The notes under the pieces were generated by a model that worked only from the letters and a program-made list of their open reading frames with translations, was not told the DNA's origin and did no database searches. Both the position numbers and the translations under genes were made by a program. Of a stretch of 64,000 nucleotides of DNA, positions 10,789 to 21,187 are shown one piece after another. Source of the DNA: Bimuria novae-zelandiae CBS 107.79 (lineage: Eukaryota > Ascomycota > Dothideomycetes > Pleosporales > Didymosphaeriaceae); contig ML976656.1 in the NCBI GenBank assembly GCA_010015655.1, forward strand, positions 1,173,385-1,237,384. The letters run 5' to 3'. Within the stretch, counting starts at the first letter, position 1. Every line of letters begins with the position of its first letter.

Positions 10789-10991
10789 TAGAGAGCGCTT
10801 ACTAAAGAGCGATCTAAGGAGAGCGCTCTGCTAAAAGCGCTTACTAATAAGTAGCCTTAGGTTAGTATATAAGAACGTTAAACATAGCCTTTCTATACTC
10901 GTATTTAACCTGTTTATTAATCTACTATTTAGATTCTACTTAGGCTTTTGTTAATTTATTTATAACTTTATCTTGCTTATAATACTTATAA

Positions 10992-11246
10992 TGTCCGTAT
11001 GCAGTACGGGCAGCTACCTAATACGATGTCTTAAGACAGGTGATAATGGTTATGTAATACCGCACAGGCAAAGGCACAGACCATAGTCTCCGTGCGCGAG
11101 CATTAATCCTTATAACCCCCTTTCCTCCGTACGTAGAATAGACAGACAAGACTTGAATACCAGACCCTTTTCTCACCCGTACCATCGTACAACTATCTAG
11201 CCCTATCATATCGCGATATGCTTGGCTTAGTATAGCCTATTTAACA
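10992..11246 (+). repeat. Copia 5' LTR
   Basis: Starts TGTCCGTATGCAGTACGGGC, a short stem (CCGTAtgcagTACGG), and ends ATTTAACA. Differences from the 3' LTR are few and nearly all transitions. The primer-binding site just downstream could not be identified, probably because of mutation. Confidence 0.9.
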
Positions 11247-12379
11247 CTAATTAGTGGTTAATTGTCTCTACGCCTCACCCGCCTAGAGAGTTAATCATAG
11301 ATTAGCAAGAGTAAAGACGGAGACTACCTATACGGGAAGTGTAGGCTCTGTTTTGTTACTAAAGTATTAGAGGGATTTAAAAGCTTTAGAGATTAACTTG
11401 CGCCTTATACGATACGACACTCGCCTTACTTGCTAAGAACGTACTATACGCGACAAAAGAAGATAGTGCGCATTGCATAATAATAAAACACGTACCGCAT
11501 AATATAGACCTGGTATACTACCTTAAAAATAACTATATTGTACGATACAACGTGACGTAATAATAATGGCGCCAAGCATCCGAGCTTAAGCCTAACACAC
11601 TGACTAGCCTAATACACAAGACGGAATTTAAGAAATATATACTACTGCGTAAAACCCCGCGCAAAGCTCGCACGCTACTATAACTTAAGAGGAGGAGGAC
11701 AAGCTATACTAAGAACTAAGTAATAAGACTGGCATCCCCGTACGAACACTACGGAGAGACACAAGTTTAAGATACCTCGCACTAACGTTTACTATAAACG
11801 AAACGTCAAGTAAAAAGAAGCTTATATCGTACGCTATCCTAGCTCTTGTAGAGCTAGGTGCAACACGCTAAAGAGGAAAAGACTTCCTTACCTACTATAA
11901 AGAGGATTTTTTATATTAGTTATATAAATAATTTAGCAACCTCTCGCGCGTAGTTAAGAGGGAACTCTATATACTCCTTATAAATAAGGGAATTACTGTA
12001 ATTACGCCTAGCTTAGACCGTGATAACCAGGCATAGAAGCTCCACACTATCGCATAAGGACTCTGCACTATACAGGGACCTAAAGGTACTACTTCGTTAG
12101 GAACTCCACACGTACAAACTATTAAACGAGAACAACCTACATACGAGCCAGCGCCACAAACCACCGCGACTTCTACTCTAAGGGCACACACAACCTCTAC
12201 GCAGAGAGCCCTGTACGACCTATATACATAAGACTAGCAAAAGGGGCGTCAGAGGGAACACACTACGGAATACACCCATCCACACGGATAGGAAACACTC
12301 CATACTCCCCCGCACGAACAAGATACGTATAGAAGTCTAAGGCCTTAATCGTAACTATAGCAGTAGTTCGCACGAGCAG

Positions 12380-15300
12380 CTTTATAACTATATAAAATAC
12401 TAATATAGAAATAAATTATGCTATTTTAATAAATATATAATCTACTGTCCGCGTACGAAGTACTAAACGAAAGAATACCACTAGACAAGATCGTGCAATT
12501 CTAGAAGACCTAGAAAAAGGAGAATAACTACTCTGGCAAGCTATATAATATCTTATATAATAAAGCCTAGATCTTTATTAAGCTTTGCGTACGACTAGAC
12601 ATTTTAGAAAGCTAGTATTTAGCCCTTTTCCCAGATATACTAGAAGGCCGCGCGAGCGCCTACTATATCTATAATATTGGACCTGGACAAACCTGGAAGG
12701 CTCTGTACGACTAGATTAATAGGCACTTTAACACCTTAGTTAACTATAATTAGTATTAAATAGACTAGACAACTATAACCTTCGCACGATGTAAACACGA
12801 GAACCCTAATAAGTCCTTACATAAAGTCCTTAATATAATAATTAATAGACTAACCCTCGCACAAAGGGCTATAGGACTATTATTTAAGGGCTAAGTATAA
12901 CTATATACGGCAGTTGTACGAGCATGTAGAGGGCAACTAGAACTTAAATAGGCTATGTTCTCTATTAAACCTACGTGCGAAGTACTGTTCGGAGACCTTT
13001 AAACAGCACTATAGATTATAATAGATAGGCAAGCTAACTAGTACGTACAAGACACGCACGGAACGTACTACACCGATAAACGATACACAACTACCACCCG
13101 TATACCCTCTCGACCTACGTACGATAGCAGGCCTAGAATGCCGTACTAGAACTCAGGCCTATCGTACGCACGACCACGAAACGCATAACGCGGAAGAAGT
13201 AATAGTATAAAAGGGAAAAAGTGCTTTATGTGCAAAAAGAAAGAATATTAGTCCTTAAACTATCCTTGTACAGATAGATTAAAAGCCAAACGATAATACA
13301 TTTCCTCGTATAAAAAGAGACATGACCACACGCTAACCTATATAAAAGTCTTAGCCTATATTGTAGAATACGAAGGATATTCTAATAGCGAGGCTAATAA
13401 CCTTATAGATAGGAATAATAACTTTAATATTAACGATTATGGCGAAGAAGCTATACATTTCCTTATAATAGCTACTTACCTACACCGTACAACTAGCAAA
13501 GATATCTATAGCGAAGAGACTAACTAACGTGTAGACTAGTTTATTATTAAGAATTAATACCGTATAAAGTACTAGGGAGAACTTTAGGACACAGGCGTAG
13601 CAAAGATATCTACTATTAGCAAGTCTTAATTAGAAGTATACCTAAGGGAGAACCCTCGTACGAAGGTAGACTAGACCCTAAAGGTAATAAATATTTCCTT
13701 TAGAGGCTAGAACCTATAGAGTTTACTAGGGACCGTACAAATAAAGAACCTAGTTAGTAGAGTTACCTACTATATTCTTAATACCCTTATACTATTCTTA
13801 CTATCCCTAGCAGACGCCGACAGGCTAGGAGCCTACTATAATAACGTCCTTAACGTTATTGTATGGAAAGACGGTTTAACTGTACCTGTTGTACGGAAAT
13901 GGGGACACCTATTCTTTAATACAGGCCAAGATAAAGCAATCTCGTACTTTATAGAGACAGAACTCCGACGCCTATATCGACGCTTTGGACACCCCTGTAT
14001 AGAGAGACTCTATAAGATGCTTACTACTGCTAGACACGAAGTTAACCAATCCGTACTAGAAGAGATTAAGAAGTTCTGCTATTACTACTAATTACACGAC
14101 CCTTCTTTACAATAATTTAAGTTTTCTATTAAAGATAATACGCACTTTAACTACGAAGTGGTAATAGATATCGTATAGATTAGCGATAAGAACGTACTAT
14201 ACGTTATTAACGTAGGCTTCTAGGTAGTAATCTTTTTAAAATCCCTATTCGCACGAGACACCTAGGACGCGCTATGTAGATGCTAGATTAACGTCTATTA
14301 AGGACCTCCAGACTATATTATATATAACCTAGGAACCAACTTTGTATCTAAAGACTTTAGGAATCGTGCGAAGATAGTTGGAGCTACATATCGCCAAATA
14401 CCTGTAGAAGCACACTAGGCAATAGGCAAAGTAAAATAAGCCCATGCACCTCTACGTCGTACGTACAATATTATTTAAAGCGAAGTTTAGGATAGTACGG
14501 ACAATAAATCTATACTATAAATAGCTATTAAGGCTCTTAATAATATAGCAGATCTAAATAGCCTTATCTTAACGCTCCTAGTCTTTAAAGCGTACCTAAG
14601 GATTAATCTAGATTCCCCCTATCACCTAAGATTATTGCACGAGCCCACGCGATTTAAAAGGCTACGCGAATACTCTATGTAGAGAGGGCAAAGGTGAATA
14701 TTAACCGCGTAATAAATACTTGCAAGGGACCTACTTCGCACGAAGTTCTTAACCTGCCACTATAAAGTAAAGTAATAATCTAGAGGGAGAAGAAAGACTA
14801 GACAGGCCCGTATAGAATCTAAAGTATTACTAGTAGAGAAAGTTACAGTAGATTTAGGTAATAGACCCTTAACTATCTAATGTACGCACGTTAAGCTATA
14901 TTACCGTATAAAAGAACCTTAACCTACTAAAGATAACGACTATGTCGTGAAATAACTAGTTAAATAGCTATAGATACGCAGAAGAGGTAGACTAAGGAGA
15001 AACCCTATATAATATAATACCTCGCAAAGGGAAGCTCCGCACAAGACTATAAAAGATTATTATATTTAACACCTTACGTAGAAGGAAAGAGACGCGTATA
15101 AACTCTCCTTAAGGCTATAATAGGAAGGAGTAATTATAACCCTAAGAGCACCCTTTAAAGAATTAGACTATATAGAGATAGACGCCCTAATTATAAACGG
15201 AATATTTAAGATTTACAAGTTTAACCTAGAGATCTACATTAGCTAAATCTTTAACCTTTGTCTTGTACGAGAAATAAAAGGCAAATTAACTTAGCTATAC

Positions 15301-16660
15301 AAAAAGTTACGACTTGTCCTAGCTAGACACTCTAATAAGGAAAAGGAAGAGATCTTAACATAGTTACTAATAATCTAAAGAATAAGCTAGAGGCTTATTC
15401 TTGCGTTAGGCCTAACTTTAATTACCTCGCACGACATGTATTACGAAAGTTGCGATATTACACAAGCGTACGTATAGTCCATAGACAAGCTACTTTGTAC
15501 GATATAGGCAAAACTGCTAAAGGAGCTAGTAAACGTTTTTCTGCCTAATACTATACTACGTATTGTTAAGCCACTATACGGAGCAGCCGAATCAGGACTA
15601 TATTAGTTTAAAACCTACTACAACTACTATAGAAACGTACTTAAGATAACTTCTTCTTCGTATAACCTATGCCTACTTAGCACGAATAAAGGACTACTAA
15701 CTTTTAGCCTTACTAGAATGTAAATAGATAATACGCTTAGCATCGTTACCCCTAGTTTCTTATAAAGGGAAGAGGAGGAACTACGAAAAGCTAGTTTTCG
15801 TATAAAACTAAAAATAATCCTTTCGCACGAGTAAAGCCTTAAGTTTAATAGTAGACAAATTCTACTAGAAGGAGACACTATTATACTTACGCAGAAAGAA
15901 TAATCTAGCTAACTCTATATAATTAACTTAAAGGCTATTGACGCACCATATTAATATATTATATAGAGAGCAAGAGGAGCATATATTACCTTAGTCTACT
16001 AACTAGAGGTAGTATTTAATCTATCCGCCGCCGCACAAGTTACTAAACTAAAGGATATAGATATCTCCTACCTTAACGCATGACTTAAATGGCAAATCTA
16101 AAACTTTGCACAAGGACTTACGTTTATCCTATTAAATCTTGCTTGTGCGAAACTATTTATCTTCACGGATAGTTTATTCGCGAATAATAAAGACCTAAGC
16201 TTATAGCTTAGATTTATAATTATGTTAGCAAATGAACACCGTACGGAATAGGGGAATAGTTTTAGAATTAAAGGCAACATTATACATTAGAACTTAGTTA
16301 AATATAAGCAAGTTACACGAAGTGTACTTGCTAGCAAGCTATATAGAATAGTTAGTAGCTTTAATAGCGTAATAGCGTTAAGTACAACGCTAAGACAGGT
16401 CGTACGAAACCTAGACCTGCCACCTATTCCTATAGTTATCTGCACTGACTCGAAGTCGCTATATAATTACCTTATTAAACTAGGTATAACGAATAAGAAG
16501 AGACTTATAATTAATATTATGTCGCTTCGTGAATCGTACGAAAAGAGGGAGATTAATAAAGTTTACTAGATTAATAGAAAAGACAACCTAGTAGATGCGT
16601 ATACAAAGAAGACTCTAAATACTGCCTTAGAGAAGCTTATCTCTATAAACTAGCTCTAGA
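12380..16660 (+). pseudogene. Copia gag-pol, broken by RIP-type stops
   Basis: Domains appear in order on the plus strand. A gag core reads …FPDILEGRASAYY… (about 12625-12670), with LYD followed by TAG where Trp is usual. A zinc knuckle KKCFMC… lies at 13216-13265, its later His/Cys positions lost. An integrase segment runs about 13950-14480 with …YRRFGHPCIERL… and …DYIIYNLGTNF… . The reverse transcriptase has PLYGAAESG near 15570-15600. A terminal RNase H-like block has …ICTDSKSLYNYL… near 16440-16480 and …NLVDAYTKKTL near 16590-16620. Stops are chiefly TAG at Trp/Gln positions, as RIP produces. No product is expected. Confidence 0.85.
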
Positions 16661-16948
16661 TCCAGGTTAAAGCATTCGTGGACAGAATTAACCCCGTATA
16701 GAATAGAATAGACACCGTCTAAGACACATCGGACCCCGTACGATACAGGGAAGCTACTTCCGTATAATAATACATGATTAATATTATCTTCCTTCTTCTA
16801 TCTTCTTCTCCATTCATTCGCACGTATGTATTATTATAGTTTCTTTTATTACTCTCCTTATCGCACGAGCATTTCTGAAAAAAAAGGGTAATTAGAAAGA
16901 AGATAATTTCTTAATTATAACAAAAAAAAAAAAAAAAAAACCCAGCAC

Positions 16949-17470
16949 CTAGTCATGGTGCCCGCACCGAGCACCACGGCTCTGCCAGACGCAGGAGCCA
17001 CACGCCCCCCCCTGGAAGTCCGCCACCGTGCGGCACTCCACGAAGGGCAGCGCCCCAGGACCGCCGCCGCACCGCTGCGGGCATCCCGCACGCAGAACCC
17101 CCCGGCTCTGCACCAGCACCGCACGGAAGTATCCCTCCCGACGGATGATCTTGGCGACAAAGAGCGCCAGATTAGTGCCCGCAGGCACAAGGACGACGAT
17201 GTCTTGCGAGGGCGCCAGCGCCAGCGCCATCTCATCATCCTAAGAAAGAGTTAGTATTCCGTACGGAGAAGAGAGGACAATACTCAGGATGCGTACGTTG
17301 ACACAGAGGCCCTGCATCAAACGCCGGTTTCCCGGCTGCCCAGTGGGCAAGACGATGCGCAGGCGTCCGCCCGCAGGCGCGGCAACAACGTTGCCAAAGA
17401 GGCCGGCACTGCTAGGAGGAACTGCGCACATGGCCACCGGACGGGGAAGGGACCCCCTACCAAGGGCTGC
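16949..17470 (-). CDS. Captured host-gene fragment (Cys-rich, DUF3716-like) inside the copia element
   Basis: A GC-rich block bounded by an A18 run at 16921-16938. On the minus strand an open frame from about 17470 to 17297 can be joined, in phase, across a 57-bp intron (17296-17240). The intron has GTACGC at its 5' end, branch-like TACTAAC (17256-17250) and TTCTTAG at its 3' end. Exon 2 continues to a TAG at 16949-16951 and encodes MALALAPSQDIVVLVPAG…, then a Cys cluster: C50-x3-C54, FVEC66, GGAC77-x2-C80, ARC89. That pattern resembles the small fungal domain called DUF3716, of unknown function; I am fairly but not fully sure. No RIP-type stops occur. The fragment is antisense to the copia genes and lacks a clear start codon, so it is probably a passenger piece, not a complete gene. 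Confidence 0.55.
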
Positions 17471-17529
17471 CTACATGCATGCTTAGGAAAGGTACCGTAC
17501 GAGCCAAGGAGAAGATCTAAGTAACACCA

Positions 17530-17542
17530 CAAAAAGAAAAAG
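17530..17542 (+). other. Candidate polypurine tract of the copia element
   Basis: AAAAAGAAAAAG lies eight bases upstream of the 3' LTR start at 17550, in the place and orientation expected for the plus-strand primer. Confidence 0.5.
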
Positions 17543-17549
17543 TTGCCAG

Positions 17550-17804
17550 TGTCCGTACGCAGTACGGGCAGCTACCTAATACAATGTCTTAAGACAGGTG
17601 ACAATAGTTATGTAATACCGCACAGGCAAAGGTATAGACCATAGTTACCGTGCGCGAGCATTAATCCTTATAACCCCCTTTCCTCCGTACGTAGAATAGA
17701 CAGACAAGACTTGAATACCAGACCCTTTTCTCACCCGTACCATCGTACAACTATCTAGCCCTATCATATCGCGATATGCTTGGCTTAGTATAGCCCATTC
17801 AACA
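17550..17804 (+). repeat. Copia 3' LTR
   Basis: 255 bp, starts TGTCCGTACGCAGTACGGGC and ends CATTCAACA, followed by the TATAA duplication. It preserves the CCGTACgcaGTACGG stem better than the 5' copy. Confidence 0.92.
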
Positions 17805-17917
17805 TATAACTTATTAATACGCGTGAGCTATTAAAACCCCTTTCTTATCTTATAGTACTCTTACCTAAGAACTAACCTTAGCTCCTTTAGGACCAGCTAC
17901 CCCTTCGAGACTTAACA

Positions 17918-18519
17918 CTAGCTTTCTTAAAAAGAAGTTAATAGGACACTAGTCTGACGTACTATCCTTATTAGGAACTAAATAGCTTAAAATAGCGCTA
18001 ATAGCCTTATCTAAGGCGTCTATTTTAACATGTATCTATCACTTATATTTAAAGTACGCTAAAATTAGCATTTTAAAAAAGGTGTTATAAAACTTTGTAA
18101 ACGCTTTTTTACATATAGGGCTAATATTAATTTTAGCGCTTTTATTCCGCCTTATAGCTAGCCTACCCTTGGCGCTATGAGGCGCCTTTTAGGTTAATAT
18201 AGTTAAAGGCAATGCTAATTAGGAGAAATACTTAATAAACTACTTATAGTAATTTGTAAAATTAAAAAAGACCCTAATATTACGTATATATTACAGTATA
18301 GGCTAGTTCTAGATAGCTTTAACCTAAAACTTATTAATTTAAAGGCCTTTGAAGAAAATAATAAAGCTAAAGTACTGTATAAATTTTATGTGCTAATCGC
18401 ACTTCTTTAGGTTAATAAAGAAGTTTACTTTATGTAAACGTCCTAGGACCTTATAAATATAACCCTTATATTTCTTTTTAGTATTAAAGATAATTAATAT
18501 ATTATTAAAGTATATTATA
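17918..18519 (-). pseudogene. Gypsy-1 reverse transcriptase end and connection region
   Basis: The minus strand matches the plus-strand Gypsy-2 sequence at 33680-34260 nearly base for base apart from transitions (for example the …TCAAAGGCCTTTAAATTAATAAG-like and AAGTATTTCTCCTAATTAGC blocks). From 18519 leftward it reads the end of the YxDD box region and …KVLGRLHKVNFF… . It joins 20266 once the insertion 18520-20265 is removed, and stops against the family X LTR at 17918. Confidence 0.7.
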
Positions 18520-20265
18520 ACGTATTCTACATGCGAGCTGCACACCCGGACGAGCTACGCACTTTTTCTTAGCAACACTAACTTATACTTCTTAATTATT
18601 ACTATTACTATTAATACTATCTAAAATAATCTACTAAAGATAATATCTAATTTAGAAGATAGCTCTTTAGCCTTTTAGCAGGTTCGCACGTTATATCCTA
18701 GCTTATTACACTTACTATAAAGCCTTTAGCGCTGCGTGCTGCTCTCTCTACTATCCTTCCTACCAGTTTACAAGCGCTGTCTCTTCGCAGGAAGCTCTTT
18801 TGTAGCTACTAGTTATAGTCCTTCTGCAGCAAGTAGTGTTCCTCCAGCCTATATACGTGTCCTTTTACGTGATTTCCACTTTGTGTAAGCTACATTTACC
18901 TCCTTAAGCTCTCTCATTTAGGCCTTTATTAGCTTAAACTTATATGCTCTCTTCCATGCGCCTTTTATAAATAATAGTAATATTTTTTTACTAGTGTTAG
19001 AGATCTTTAAATAATAATTAAAAACTTTTTTAATACAAAGGTAGATTATATATTAATTATATATTTAATTAATTTAATACTAACTATAGGTTAAAAAATA
19101 CTAAACTAGCGCTACAAAAGATTTCTTTAATTTTTTTTAATTAACGCGTTAAACGCGTTAATAAACGCGAGAAAGTACTTAGTTTTAGTAACATAATTAA
19201 TATAATTTTATATTAACTACTTAACTTAGCGCGAGTACGCCTTCTTTAGTAGTAAAAAATAACCTATATATAGTAGCTATAGGGTATGCGATTAGTGCGG
19301 CGGTATATAAAAATAAATAATCTTATTATTCTTATAATACTACTTAAAAGTAATAGAGCTATGGCTCTTATAGATATCTATAATAAATAGCCTATATATG
19401 CCCCGTATATGGCGCTTTATACATGCGATAAAATGCTTAATTTACGTAACTTTAAGCCTATTTATTATTTAGTTATTTTTAGTATACTAGCTAGTAAAGA
19501 ATATCTTTACCCAAAAGATAATAAAGGGTAAGATCTTTTACCTTACGTCATTAATACTTAGTATTATTAATATTTACTTCCTATTACCTTCTTGTATTTA
19601 ATTTAGCCTCCTATATCTCTTAGAGCTAATAATAATCTTTTAGCTTATTAAAATTACTCCTATTATAAAATAAGACTTATTAAAATTCTATATATACTTA
19701 TCCTGTATACTATACTTTGCCTTTATATTTTATATAAGTTAAAACTAATTTAATATAATAGTAAGATGCTTGTATAGTATTCTTAAGTAATCTAGCTTAT
19801 AATTAAACTTTATTATAAGCTTAGACATACGCTTAATAAAGCTTAATAGTTAGTATTCGCTAACTTAGCCTTAGTTAAGCGTAGCTAGTAGAGTATCTAC
19901 TATATTTTAAACCTACGTAAGAATTATAGGATATTCTTGCTTAATAAGATTTAAGATACACTAGATAATTATGTCCTACCCTAACTTTATAAGCTTTATT
20001 AAGTTTAGTTACGTTTTAACGCGTAGGAGGACACTAGCGCGTCTATTACGTAGCGTAGATTTAGGCGTATTATACGTGGCAGCAGCGCGTTAGACTAACT
20101 AGATTTAATTATTAGAAATAAATTACAAGGTAAACTATATATTTGCTTCTTGCGAAACAGATTAACTTTTATTTTATTAAGCTATTATACGTTAATTGTA
20201 AGTTAGCGTGGGCTTGCCAAAAGCGCGTAGCTCGCCTGGGTGCGCAGCTTGCATGTGGAATACGT
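18520..20265. mobile_element. Pogo-type TIR element (heavily RIP-degraded)
   Basis: Ends ACGTATTCTACATGCGAGC at 18520 and the complement of ACGTATTCCACATGCAAGC ending at 20265, with TA at 18518-18519 and 20266-20267. A related box (GCGAGCTGCACAC / GACGAGCTACGCAC) occurs twice in each end. Length 1746 bp fits a transposase-bearing element, but I could not fix the coding strand. It is inserted a few bases from the YxDD-box codons of the Gypsy-1 reverse transcriptase. Confidence 0.75.
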
Positions 20266-21187
20266 TATAAGTTATAGTAATTAGTCCTGCTAGCACTTAT
20301 AAAATAAGCTACTAAAACTAAACAAGAGCGTTAGTTCAGCTAAAAGGTATAACTATATACTTAAAATAGCTATAACGTATATAGAAGGCAGTCTTTTATT
20401 GTCCTCTTTAATAATATAGACACGATAATAAACCGTTTATAAATTAAGTTTAGTATAGATTATTGCTTTTACAAGGCGATCTAGTAACTCTATAATAAAT
20501 AAAAGAGTACTATAATTTCTAATCGCAATTTTAATTAGACCTTTATAATCTATATAAAGCCTAAGTAAGCTATCTTTTTTTTTACAATGAGTATTAGCGC
20601 ACCTACCGGGGATTTAGACTATTTTATCTGTTTGTAACTAAAATACTCCTTAATATACTTCCTTAAGACCTTAAGTTTAGTTACTAAAAAGAGATATATA
20701 AGGTAATGTAAATCAGAAGTTCCCGTTTCTAAATTAATTTATAGATTAGTTACTTTATAGGTAGCTAGCTAGTACTTTAAGATATTTATATAGGGTAAAA
20801 TTTATAAAGTTAGCGTACCTTTTTAATAATAGCAAATCATTACGCTTAATTAGGCCGTTTATATCTACTTTATTAATAACACTAACCGAGAAAATATAAA
20901 CTATAATATAGGGGTCGTGCGTAGTGCGCTTAAACTTATTAGTATTCTTTATCACTATCTATTTAAAAGAAGCATTTACTTTTTAGAATACTTTTTTTAA
21001 AAAGACACGCCTAATTATAATATTAGCTTTTAAAACTTTTTTTATCAAACTAAGATAAGTTTAAAAAACCTTAAATTAAGGGAAATCTATTATTATAAAT
21101 CAGATACTTTAAGTATATTTATGGTCCTAAGAGTTAGTCAACATTATGTTAGTAACTACTATACTATATATAATTATATTAAACCTA
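20266..21187 (-). pseudogene. Gypsy-1 reverse transcriptase, N-terminal part
   Basis: The minus strand carries the RT entry block …KKK…LRLYIDYKGL (about 20600-20540), then …IYTKLNL… and …YRVYI…KED… toward 20400. Upstream, 20955-20755 encodes …INGLIKRNDLLLLKRYANFINFTLY, collinear with 33040-33165 of Gypsy-2. Stops are TAG/TAA throughout. The TA-flanked element at 21188 interrupts it. Confidence 0.75.

Larger units (their letters stand above)
10992..17804 (+). mobile_element. Copia-type LTR retrotransposon with complete ends
   Basis: Two 255-bp direct LTRs (10992-11246 and 17550-17804) are flanked by a perfect TATAA duplication (10987-10991, 17805-17809). The element sits within the family X LTR. 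The interior encodes decayed gag and pol on the plus strand to about 16660; a GC-rich foreign block (about 16940-17490) then precedes the 3' LTR. Decay is moderate: domains can be read across stops. The recurrent heptamer CG(T/C)ACGA is strikingly common. Confidence 0.92.
6906..17917 (+). repeat. Gypsy LTR (family X), 440 bp net, split by three nested insertions
   Basis: Pieces 6906-7036, 10791-10991 and 17810-17917 together make 440 bp and align end to end with the LTR at 55649-56088 (starts TATTAGGATCTA, RIP form of TGTTAGGATC; ends CTTAACA). The insertions are the intact pogo element 7037-8897, its decayed neighbour 8900-10788 and the copia element 10992-17804. Its orientation is opposite to the gypsy remains on both sides and the flanking pentamers (CTATT, CTAGC) do not match, so it is not a simple solo insertion. 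Confidence 0.7.

Noticed and set aside
16915..17238. 107-codon frame ending in poly-Phe/Leu (minus strand)
   Set aside because: It runs into the A-run and lacks the Cys pattern; the alternative frame starting MALALAPSQD has the domain-like pattern and a spliceable upstream exon.
6906..17917. Reading the LTR 6906-17917 as the 5' LTR of a full-length element
   Set aside because: After its end at 17917 the sequence is minus-strand Gypsy-1 with no primer site or plus-strand gag, and the flanking pentamers differ.
18520..20265. Assigning a coding strand to this TIR element
   Set aside because: No DDE block could be read confidently on either strand, so only the ends and target duplication are reported.
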